From positions 94,969 through 158,968 of the forward strand of contig NW_019775593.1 in NCBI RefSeq assembly GCF_001039355.2: 64,000 bases of DNA, given 5' to 3'. The first letter of the stretch is position 1. Each line of letters starts with the position of its first letter. Position numbers and translations under genes: made by a program. Of the stretch, positions 40,409-51,400 are shown in pieces. This DNA comes from Lingula anatina. Lineage: Eukaryota > Brachiopoda > Lingulata > Lingulida > Lingulidae. The notes under the pieces were generated by a model, which worked only from the letters and a program-made list of their open reading frames with translations, ran no database searches and was not told the DNA's origin.

Positions 40409-41120
40409 TTTAGAAAAGCTGCTTCAGAAGTGATCTCAAAACACAGCAAAAGTCTTGTACCTTATCCTTCAAAATGTCACAATCAAACAGTTTTCTTTGT
40501 TATGGGACCATTTATTTCTTATCTTGTGACAGCCTCAGATACGCTAGAAAGCTCTGATAAAGGCTACCTTGGTAACCTGTCTAAACATAATTTAGGAAGT
40601 AGCCCTAACTAATTGCTTACGATAACCTTACCATACACATTGTTCCCACAAAAGAGAGACTTGCAAGATAGGAGGAGGGGGAGAGGGAAAAAGAAATGCT
40701 GTTTACTTATTTCCAATGACAATATACAAAAATCACCCAAAATGTATTAGCTAGCACACCACTTTGGTTGTTCACTGTGTTGGTACCTTACAACACTGAC
40801 CACTGGTAGTCCCAAATATCACTGTCAGGTGTGCCTTGCATTATTATTTATTTTATTACTACTACTAATAGGAAAAAAGTGTCCATCTTTCAATGGCATT
40901 TAATTACATACCCAAGTATACTATCTCTACATAATAAGATAACAATAGTTCAAAGAAATGTATGAGCTTAACATCTTTTTTTCATTACAACAGCATGTGG
41001 TTACTGGAGTGCAACCCTGCCTCCTGCTATTAAAAATACAAGAATGCCATGAAAAATTCACCCTTTACCCCCTTATAAATTACAAACTTAAGCCAGAATC
41101 TAGAGTAGAGCTGTGAAACC

Positions 41121-41294
41121 GAGGGTGTCTCGATAGTCCGAAGGTTCATTGGTCCGCAGGTTCATTGGTCCGAAAAGTGGTAACATTTTCATCGATTTTT
41201 TAATCAAGGGTTCGTTGGTCCGAAGGTTCTATAGTGAACATTCGGACCAATGAACCTTTGGACTATTGAACCTTCGGACTATTGCTACGGCCCC
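41121..41294. mobile_element. hAT-like MITE, family 1, copy 2
   Basis: Long imperfect inverted repeats: left arm gatagtccgaaggttcattg, right arm ccttcggactattgctacgg. Perfect 8-base target duplication gtgaaacc at 41,113-41,120 and 41,295-41,302. It matches the copy at 34,689 in arm sequence. 8-base duplications are typical of hAT transposition. No coding capacity. Confidence 0.9.
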
Positions 41295-42617
41295 GTGAAA
41301 CCATCTTTTTGGATTGAAGATTAAAAAACATATTACTAGTAAATAAGGTTCAGAGAAAGGAGTCCAGGAAAAAGGTACAGTACATCACACTTCAATAATT
41401 AAACCTGCATTTTAAATAATACATGTAGTTATTATACATACATGTATAAATGTATTTCAAAGGCTTATGATAGATCAAATAATTTATTGCTGTTTTATGT
41501 GTTTTATGATTGTGAAAGCTGATGGTGATTATTTCATAAAATCAAAAATTCATTCATAATTTTAGATATGTCACTTTATCATTTGCCTAACAGTTCATAA
41601 TATACGAGTGGCTTAATCACTTAAGGTTGTGGGTATATCATATAAAATTAAAACAAAGTGACTTTAATTTCTAGGTGATACAAATTACTAACTAGTAACA
41701 AACGTATGTCCATTCAGTAGAATCCTAATTTTCCTCATGAAGGATTGAGCTTGATAAACGTTAATCCAGCAAATCAAACCTAAAAATCATATCAAAAAAT
41801 ATTTTGCCATTGTATCTAACCAAAATTTGGTACCTTTTTTCCCAGATCCAAGTGCTTTTGCTCTGGTTGCCACATTAAACATGTTTTCTTTAAATGTCCA
41901 ATGAATTTGTTACCACTGTTTTTTTCCTGCATTTATAAATGAACACGAAAATAAAGAAGCTTGATAAACCTTCCTGTATCAACCAACTGTGACTGATTTT
42001 TAGGTTACAGGGTTCAAATGTTTGTACCAACAAAGCTTACAACCACAGCCCTGTTTCTATGCTGGTCATTATTGCCCTAGTGGAATTATTCAACAGCAGG
42101 GGCACAAAAATCATTGTCCACTTGAAATTATTCCACTTTAAAATTTCTTCAGATGAAAAAAGAATGAATGTATTGATTGTGTAATATTGGTGGACTGCAA
42201 CGCCAGTGCTTGATTTTCATAGTGACCAATGGCATCTAAGTCTACAAATGCCATTTCATGATTCACTGCTGCTATAAAGAATTATTTTCTCCTCAAATTA
42301 AGGCTTTCAATGGACACCCGTATCCCAAGCATGTCAACAAAGGTAACAAAAGGCTCAAAATAATAAGAAACTGTTGGACAATTGTTAGTTTTCATTGGTG
42401 AAAGTGAGCTTGCATACAGCCTGCTCTCTGCTGCCAACACAGACTTGACTGAAAGATGGAAAACATTTCACCAAATTCTGTGTTTTTAAAATCTAGGGAA
42501 ACATGCAGCTACTTAGTGAATAGATGTATGAAAGAAGCAAGGTGAAACTGAAGAAAAGGAGAGGTAAAAGAAATGTGTAAGTATTGCATAAAGGTAAGAA
42601 AGTTACATCAAAGATCC

Positions 42618-42815
42618 CATTCCCAGAGATTAGATGGATCCAACTTAAAGGCTCCCTGGTGGTTCATGCTAAATAGCTGTCAGCCGAGCAGGCACAAAAG
42701 TTAATTACCCCCTTACAGCTTGTAGTAGGCGGGATGGACATTTAAGCCAGATTATCTGACAGTAATCTAGTGAGACTCCCCACGGGGATAGATCGATCTA
42801 AAATCTATGGGAATG
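42618..42815. mobile_element. MITE family 2, copy 1
   Basis: Termini cattcccagagattagat and atctaaaatctatgggaatg are inverted repeats. The core has gttaattacccccttacagc followed by ttgtagtaggcggga. It is the most diverged of three copies in the window (others at 50,915 and 63,702). Target duplications are unclear. Confidence 0.85.
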
Positions 42816-43006
42816 TGCCCAAAGTGACAAAGTTGTACAAGTGAATCCATGATTGACTTACACATGCAGAAATACCAGTACAGTCAGTATGAACGCGTGC
42901 TTAAATCAAAGCCATCATACTTAAAACTAATCCAATGCCTCATGCAATTAAATCAAGCACATCATCAAATCTGTTGTATTGCCAGTGTAGTAAAAAGTGA
43001 ACCTAC

Positions 43007-43127
43007 TTATTATTGTGACAATGGTCACAGTTTTATGCAGCTGCTTTAATGCTCGTTTGTTGACACCATCCCTGGATTTGGCTGTCTTGGCATGCCGTTT
43101 GCGCTTGTGATGCGACACCTCAGACAT
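43007..43127 (-). CDS. MYCBPAP: MYCBPAP alternative first exon 1d
   Basis: ATG at 43,127 (AAAATGTC) opens a strongly basic start, MSEVSHHKRKRHAKTAKSRD. I place the donor at GTAGGT (43,006), giving 40 codons plus one base, phase 1. A weaker phase-1 donor (GTGTCA) would end the exon after KSRD. The donor was chosen partly because its phase fits, so this member is less secure than 1a, 1c, 1f and 1h. Confidence 0.55.
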
Positions 43128-44892
43128 TTTCTGATAATTTAAATATACATCCTTTCCACCAATATCCCTGAAGCTATCATATCTAGTTCTTTACAAAAAA
43201 TTTTTTTTTCTATCCCTGTTATTAGCCCTCCATTTTGCAATGTCCTATGTTTAGTAAATAATCCATATCACTTGACATCTAGTCACATGTTACTAAAACA
43301 TGTATCATCTATTGTCCTCCAAGTGTCCACACATATAATGAAATTGTCATGTTTTATCCTCATCTCATCATAATATGAAATTCTCTAGTTGTCAGAAACA
43401 ACATGTTCATGTTTTCTGCACTTTCTCCAACTAATACTATATCTTAAGTTTGATAACAGTAAAAGCTGTTCATCCTTAGAGACCTACATTAACAAACAGG
43501 CACTTAAGAATCAAAAAGTATACATCGCACTTGAGGATTTGGTTTTCATTTTAGGCCATAAGTTTTTATGTTTTACATATAAGCTGCATGTTTTCACTTA
43601 CATACTTTGAAACCTAAATAAAATACATTTTAAATATTTATGCCTTAAACTTACCAATTTTCCCTTTATTTCACTTGCTTTAAGTAAAGATGTTTAGTTA
43701 TTATGATTTAAACAAAAGTATTCATACCATTTGTTAATTGCATTTAGAACAAATCATAATCATGATGATGTACAGTTCAAGTAATGGGGAGTTTTTCATC
43801 TTTGTAATTGCATTTTTAATCTTTTTAGGACAAAAAAATCTTTAAATACACACGTAACAACACCTGCAGTCCTCATTTTGCATATGACCATAAATAAATC
43901 TAAGAACCATAAAATAATTCTTAAAGTTTTGTGGCCTAAATAATCATGTTGGTAAAAAAAGTCTTCAATTTCATTAACAATTTTGTCATATTCAAGAGGC
44001 ACCCAAAAAGCAAAGTTATGTCTGTTTGCCAGAGTAAATAGAACTAAAATGGCAGACAATGCTGAGCTGCTCTATTACTTTGTATTTAACCTAACACATG
44101 TGACAATGGACAAAACGCAATCTTAGAGGTAAACTATTTGCAAGCACATCTTGCTGAGCTTTGAATTTAATTTCAAAATCAATTCAAGTATTTCTATTGT
44201 GAAATAGTATTCAGATAAGCACTCAGGTCAACAAAATGGTAAGTCAAACATTTTAAATCTGAAAAACTTTCTAAATACTGTAGCTTTTAATCACATCAAT
44301 CTGAAAAAAAAAAACTCTTAGCAAACATTTCATATAATTTCTTATGTATAATTCCTTCAATACCTGTGTACCTAAACCTATTTCATTGAATGTCAAGAAT
44401 GCAAATGATAAATCAATAATATATATATTTAAAAAAAAAGCCTATAGACGACATAACACTTTTTAGCATGATCCTGATATTCATGGGAAATACTAGAAAA
44501 GGAAAAAGGCCAATTATTTATGTCAAAATAAAATTTCTAGTTGAATGCAATGTTTAAAAAATATGTTGAATAATTCTAGGGAAAATCTGGAAATAAGTGT
44601 TATAGCATACATTTGTTAATAGCAAAAGATGAAATTTAATCAGCTTACGCTAATCTTTTAATCAATATAGAAAAGATTGTATGAAATTTTGTAATATAGA
44701 TATCAAGCATCAGTGCTCCTTTAATCTGTTTTAATGGAACACACATATCTTACAGTTTGCTTATCATTAACATTATCTTTAGGATGCATCCTACTCAAAA
44801 GCATTTTAGCCAACATACTACACACTTTCTACTATGGTATAAAAAATTCTTAATTTTAAATCAATACAAAACTGGAGACCTACTTAACAAAC

Positions 44893-45307
44893 CAAGCATG
44901 CGAACAGAATCTTTTAGTCTTCTGCCCTTTGGTGTCTTCTTGGATGGCATTTTTGTCTCTGACAAAAGCACTGGCGAGCCTTTACTTTCTGGTCCAGTAG
45001 ACTTTACTGCAGTCTTAAGCAGTGGTATCACATTCTTAAACTTTAGACGTTTTAATGACACCTTCTCATTTTCTTCTGACAATACTGGTGGTTTTGTTTG
45101 GTGTAGTGAGTTTTCCTCGACTCTATCCTGTGCAGTGACTTTTTCATTGCTGGCAATTTTCGTAAGTTCTTTTGACCTGGACTTGATCTTTGTGTCACCT
45201 GGCAGAGTTTGGATTAACTTATACTGAACTGGTATTTTTAACACACTAGCTTCTGGTAATGCTGAAGCTGACACATTGTCAATGATCTTGTCCACTGCTA
45301 CAGCCAT
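44893..45307 (-). CDS. MYCBPAP: MYCBPAP alternative first exon 1e (long)
   Basis: ATG at 45,307 (GAGATGGC) opens 138 codons and one base, ending RRLKDSVRML-G before donor GTTTGT, phase 1. It begins MAVAVDKIIDNVSASALPEA and has a Lys/Ser/Pro-rich second half. It would extend MYCBPAP to about 1,028 aa. GTTTGT is not a strong donor, but the same hexamer is used by PEMT exon 4 in this window. The open frame continues a little past the donor to a stop. I recognise no domain. Confidence 0.65.
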
Positions 45308-46393
45308 CTCTAAGGGCTTTCTTGTCTTCAACAGTTACTTGAACCGACTTGAATTACTATCCCTACCACTCCAAGCTTCCTTTGATATATATACCTTCTA
45401 AATGTCTCTACTTATGTCAGTTATGCCTTTCAACCATGATTGGTTGACACCTAAATTGCCATATTCATACCATCACAAAAAGGTCCCTCCAGCTCAATTG
45501 CTGAACTACATTAAATATTTAAAAAATTGTAATCTTATATGAAAGAGTACTTTCAGGAATGAAGCACATCCTAACCCCTGTCTTTGAGCATTTATGTAAA
45601 CAAAAAGTGCTCAATTAAGTTATTAGGAGATTTAAAATATATCAAATTACACATAATAATTGAGTGTATTGCATAACACACCTTATAAGTCAATAATGTT
45701 TCAATCTCTGTGCACCTCACATTCTTAAGGTTGCAGAATCTAAATACAAGATACTGAAAGCTCATGGCAACTGACCATAATACCCACTGTCATACAGCGG
45801 TCAATTGCAAACAAATGCATACCTGTTGACCACTTGCAACAAAGCCACAAAACCATGCTAAACCCTATAATACCTCACACAAGTATTGAGCAGATCCATT
45901 TCCAATGACTATTTGTTGTTTCCCTAAAACTTCATAATACTTTCTGTAAATTTCAGTTTACTTCATAGTACCACAAATGCTAAAAGACTGAAACAAATCA
46001 TTTTGAGCATTTTGAGGTGCACAGGCTTTAAATCTGGAATGAGGTTTAAAACCTGTATCATTCATAAAGCACCATTACTATTTTTATGGATTTATGCATT
46101 TAATTTAAATTTTTTATTATAGAATTACATCAAACCGGAGGAGGAGAAGTGGGCATCATAAGTGACATCAAAACAGAAGAACAAAATAACAGTGGGAATA
46201 ACAAAACAAGGTGAGAATCTTTATAAGACTGCTTGGAGAACATACCATCACACTTCACAAGAGTACATAATGCAAACTTTTAAAAGTAAACTTCAAGTTG
46301 GCATAGATGCAGGTTTCCTGCACATGAATAGATTTTTTTTCTATTTAGCTTTGGATAATATCCTACAATATAAAGTTCAGTATAAAAACTCAC

Positions 46394-46520
46394 TTATACT
46401 TGAAGCAACAGACGACTTCCTGTTTCTGCTGGCTGTGAATCTGCTATTTGCTCTGACAGCTGTGAGCCTGCTTGCAACTTTTCTATTACTGCCATATCTG
46501 CTTGCAGCCAATGAACTCAT
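46394..46520 (-). CDS. MYCBPAP: MYCBPAP alternative first exon 1f (Ser/Arg-rich)
   Basis: ATG at 46,520 (CAAGATGA) opens 42 codons with repeated S-R and N-R steps (SRYGSNRKVASRLTAVRANS, SRNRKSSVASSI) and one base, then strong donor GTGAGT, phase 1. The arginine-rich composition, lack of stops and strong donor point to a real exon. An open frame on the opposite strand is its shadow. Confidence 0.75.
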
Positions 46521-46875
46521 CTTGTTTTCAAATGTGAGTATTCGCATTCACTATCATCATAATACACAATTTCCAACTGTTATGGAAACACATATTGACT
46601 CAACCTGCTTAAATACTGTATCAATTAGAGTGGCTTAGTATTAGTAAAGCTGATTACCAATGGTAATACAATGTACATTCTTGATAATAACCATAACATC
46701 GTATTCATCAAACAGAAAATCAATTTCATACCTTTAGTGCATAATGAGAAAATCTACATGTACCTGTATAATTATTAATAGTCAATGTTGATGAACTTTC
46801 AAATCAATTGACTTAAAATTGTCAAATCACAACTGCAACATCTATTTATTACCTTTTGCAAATCCCTCATTTAAA

Positions 46876-46878
<3 letters not shown>

Positions 46879-46951
<73 letters not shown>
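46879..46951. repeat. (TA)n microsatellite
   Basis: About 72 bases of nearly uninterrupted TA between first exons 1f and 1g. Confidence 0.95.
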
Positions 46952-46953
<2 letters not shown>

Positions 46954-47967
46954 AAATAAATATAAAAAACACAAAATATTTAAATATTAATTTTTATTTG
47001 ATACATCCATATTGAAATCAAAATATCATAAAAATCATGACATCAATCCAGCAACAAACTAAATGCTATCACAATAGATCATTAATAATTACAAACAAGG
47101 GTTTGCATTGTATAAATATTTATACTGTACATCATAACAATATAAGGAGATGGTGTGTGAAATGATAAGCAGCAATTTGGCCCATCTGACCAGCAAAAAT
47201 AGCAGGTGTCAATAAATAATGAGGAAATGATAGGAAAGTTGGTATTCTGCCAACACTTCAAGGAGCAGTCAACTGCAACTCTTTCATTTATCACAGAAAA
47301 AATCATTCGTGCACACACATTAACATGCAGACTTAAGAAATTATAACATTTGAAAGTGTCAAATTACCAGTTTAAAATACCCAATTTCCTCCACTATATA
47401 GAGCTCCACTATATAGTGCATAAATTGTGCATCTCGCCATCAGTGACTGAGTGTACCTGTACATGTAGTAATATTTTACAGTGTACACACACACCACACT
47501 CGGCAAACACAAATATAATTTTACACAATCCATTGCATTTACTAACATAATCCATTGTTGTAAATCAACTGTTCATGATTTATTTACATGTTCATGGAAA
47601 TAGTAAGTCTATCACAATTCATATTTGATCTCTTTTTTTTTTATTTAGGTCGCATCACTCTGAAATGTTGGCACCCAACCGAAATGTCAACGAGTTTCCT
47701 GTGCAGTCAAGAGGTAATTCCATGCAAACATACGAGAAGTGGTGTTTTATTATTAAAATACTGAAGCTAATGAATAGCAAGGCCTGCACCATGACAAATC
47801 AATAAAAAATATATGCTCTAAATCCGATGGCACAGTATCATTGAAAGAGACAGGTGATGACAGTAACCAATGACAATGTGAAACACAATTGGGTGTTGTA
47901 AGAAAAATTTACACGAATCAGATTTTTTTCATGATTAATGTTCAGAGCGGATATAATGAGTACAAAC

Positions 47968-48022
47968 CAGATGATCTGGGCCTCTCCTTTCTAGTAGCCT
48001 TAACGTTAAGCTTGCTGCTCAT
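47968..48022 (-). CDS. MYCBPAP: MYCBPAP alternative first exon 1g
   Basis: ATG at 48,022 (CAAAATGA) opens 18 codons, MSSKLNVKATRKERPRSS, and one base before donor GTTTGT, phase 1. It is short, very basic and ends in an RPRSS site. It sits about 390 bases from the PEMT start exon and is transcribed the other way, so the two probably share a promoter. The donor is weak and the exon short, so confidence is moderate. Confidence 0.6.
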
Positions 48023-48409
48023 TTTGCTTGTAATTAGTCACGCAATCCAACTGTGTTAGCAGGTAAGGCAGATCGCCATATTGTTTCTAGACAACAATGG
48101 GTGTATCTATTATTAAGAATTTATTAGCTTACTTTATGTGTACAAATGTCAAAATCAAATATTTTGGTAATGATTGGTGGAATATGAATCACAAAAAACT
48201 TGTTTTGTTGCAAAATTATTATTATTTTCTCATTATTTGCGTTTTAGAGAGAATGATATCCCAATAGCGGTCTGATTTGGATTCTCAATTTTCTACTTAC
48301 AGCAGCAAGTCACGGAGTACGAGAAAGTACGATATATTTTGTTATGGCGGAGGATGTGAAGTAATTTAAGCGACCGTTTGAGAGTACAGGCGATTGTTTC
48401 GACCAGGGA
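48023..48409. promoter_or_regulatory. Shared PEMT / MYCBPAP (1g) promoter region
   Basis: This CpG-richer stretch lies between two divergent first exons. On the minus strand a consensus donor (GCTGCT then GTAAGTAG) at 48,300 has no ATG upstream of it, which suggests a non-coding minus-strand first exon covering about 48,301-48,365. On the plus strand a six-codon upstream frame (MAEDVK, stop) starts near 48,342, ahead of the PEMT start exon. Transcription start sites cannot be read from sequence. Confidence 0.45.
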
Positions 48410-51400
48410 ATGCTATACGAGAGATTGCAGTGTTGCGACGAGTTGTCCTTGCTGGATCTCAGCAAGGTAATACATTTTGCGTTGTATCAAATGCATTTCC
48501 CCACACCAACTCTCAAGATACATTGACACACCCAGGCCAGTCTATCTTCATAATGTAGTGTCTCTGTGTGATGCCTGTTAGGTCTGAAAGCTTTTCTGTA
48601 TTCGACAGAATGTTAATATTTTCCAAGGTCGCATGTGTTCATGGGTATTCTAAAATGTTCAGGTACCAGTAAGGGGGTCGGTGCGAAGGGTTGCATTTAT
48701 GTTGTGATGTACCCCCCCCCCCCTTGTACATCCGCTTGACATAGCGTAAATCAATTTTAAGACTGCTGATAAGTAATGAATGTTGTAGAAATTTTGATTT
48801 CATTTCACCTTCCTTATATACTTTGGAAAAGTATTAATAATCAGATCTAGAGATTGATTAAGCCAAGGCTAATGAGTAACGGTTTACATGTTACTGCTCT
48901 ATGGCTGGTAAGCTGCTTTTAGTACTTTAGACTGTTGAATTATAAGCTCCAATGGTCACCATGACAGATTGCAAATTAAAGAGGTACTGGATCTGTGCAA
49001 AAAAGTCATCTTAACTTGTATATTCACATACAAGTTGCCTTCCATCTCCTTGTTCTGTGTCCAAACACCCCCAGGACAGCAGGGCTGACGTTACCTTGTA
49101 ACTAGGTTACTTTATACCAGATCAAGCTATTAAGGTTTATAGGGCAGAATTATATAAGCAAGATGTCAGTGGAAAATTTTTATCATGTTAAGTACTTGCG
49201 ATTAACTTTCTCCATCCATGGCTTTACCCACTAAGCTTCTGGTCATTACAGCATAACATTATCAGATATACACTTGTGTCCCCATATACTGACATCATTT
49301 CCGATAGTTGATAAGAGTGTATGAATGGGAAATTTGGGATATACAAGACCTGTTCCATGATGTATGAAGGATATTCCTTATAATATTCTGTAGGATTGTT
49401 TAGTGTTGTGCTGGAAAAGTTGTTTTAATCTTCATGTGGATTAAATTTGATATATAGTCTCAGTATTGACATCCACTGCTGATTTGTCTTTAGGCATTAA
49501 AAAGGTTTGTACACTTAGTGACAGTAATCTCAGTTTTGCCTGAAAATGATTCAGACCATTTTTTTTCATTGTGTTCTATCTTCTGTATTGTAGATTAAAA
49601 AAATTATTGAATTTTATTTAAATTTTTTTCTAATGTTTGACTTTTTTCAAGATAAAGGGTATCGACAAAATTGTCATTATCATCACCAAGTTTTACTATG
49701 TGTGATAAATAATGTGTCAATTCTTGATAACTGGGTTCAATAGGTATGAAGTTCAGTAGGTTTGCATGTTTTAAATTATCACTAAAAAGATTTGTATAAG
49801 TGTAGAGCTGGATAACAGATGTTTGCTTTATCACAAAAATGCATCAGTTACAATAACTTTTGAATAAACAAATTAAAAAAAATCCTGTAAATTATGATTA
49901 TTTATAGGTTCAAATATTGTACAAAAACAACTTTTTATGTATTTTTATTCAAAGAAAAAAGAATATCAGTCTTGTCCATTTTCGTTAGAGTGGTTTTGGT
50001 TATGTGGAGAGTAGAGTTAATAGAGTATACCTATGAATTAGATTTCTGGAGATAGCATTCTATATGTACTAATTATTTTCAATTTTATTTTTTAATTGAT
50101 TATTTATTTATTATTATCATGATTTATTTATTTTGTATCAGATGGAAGTCCCAGGACTGAGGATCAACTTCACAGACCCTAACCTGTGGGTTGCTGCCCT
50201 GTGTATTGGATTCAACCCGCTATTTTGGAATGTGGTAAGATATGCTCCTTTGAACATTTTCAAAACCCTGCCAGTAAGCTGGGTGCTCTTCTATTCGACA
50301 AAGGTCAAGGAGCGAGTCATTCAGTTAATCTGGTTGCTTTCAGCACCCCGCAGAGTTGGATCAGTCTATGTAGAACAATAGTTTCATTGGGAACGCGCCC
50401 TATAGGATCAGTATATAAGGTTTCAAATTCTTTTTTATGTCATATAATTTGAAAAGTAGCCTCAAAACAGAATTTCAGTGTAAAATGAAGCCTTTCATAT
50501 TTGAAGAAAAATATTTAAGCATACTAGAGATTTAAAACACCCACTGTTAAGCCAGATTGAAAATTACAGAAAAATACTATTATTGTATTCTTTCTTAGTC
50601 AAAGTGAACTGAAATTTTTTGGTTGGATCTATGTAATATTTAAATATTGTGATGTGGTTATGTAAATTAATGTATATCCAGTATCTTTCCCATGACCCAG
50701 AAAGTGATGGAAATTTGTGTGGTCTAACTGTCACTTACAAGTATGTTGACATAAATACATGTAAATATCCTCCTCAGTTATCAAACTTGAATGATAACGT
50801 ACAAGAACTTTATTGTTTACTGAGTAATTTACTTTTATCTTTTGGGTTGTAGTTTGGATATATATATATAGTAAAGAGAGAGATTGGAGAACATGGTTAT
50901 TTGAGACTAACACCCCATTTCCATAGATTAGATCGACCTACTTTAGATCGACCTAACTCCCTGGGGGTTCACGCTAAATACCTGTCAGCCGGGCGGACAC
51001 GAAAGTTAATTACCCCCTTTACAGCTTGTAGTAGGCGGGACGGACATTTAAGTCAGATTATCTGAAAGTAATCTAGTAAGACTTCCCGTGGAGATAGATC
51101 GATCTAAAATCTATGGGAATAGAGCCTAACCTTTCTAGCTGAGCCATAGAAGTTTTCTTCACAGCCCTCTTTTAAACACACAACCTTATATAGGTTTAAT
51201 CTTAATGCATCAAATATATTGTCATTTGGATAAATTTTTAAAATACAATTTTTTTTGTTTTTTTATGGTTTTATCTCCTTTCAAAGTCCCATAACAGATA
51301 ACTACTTTCAAAGTTCCATGACTTTTGCATCATTGCTGAGTTTACCTATTCAGCCAATAAAATATGATTCATCAACATTTTAATGTGGATAAGCAGCAAA

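Larger units (their letters stand above)
40409..43006. other. Region between first exons 1c and 1d
   Basis: Contains one hAT-like MITE (41,121) and one copy of MITE family 2 (42,618). No other coding exon is supported. Confidence 0.5.

Noticed and set aside
45823-45856. Possible extra first exon MVLWLCCKWST with a strong phase-1 donor
   Set aside because: Only 11 codons, hydrophobic and unlike the array members. In more than 20 kb of scanned sequence a chance ATG-to-donor pair in this phase is expected.
46162-46638. 158-codon plus-strand open frame
   Set aside because: It lacks family resemblance and is the reverse shadow of exon 1f; its Leu-rich part is the complement of the Ser/Arg codons.
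47650-47722. Plus-strand exon-like segment with poly-pyrimidine acceptor and GTAATT donor, frame MLAPNRNVNEFPVQSRG
   Set aside because: Its phase does not join PEMT exon 2 without a stop, and no other plus-strand partner exon was found.
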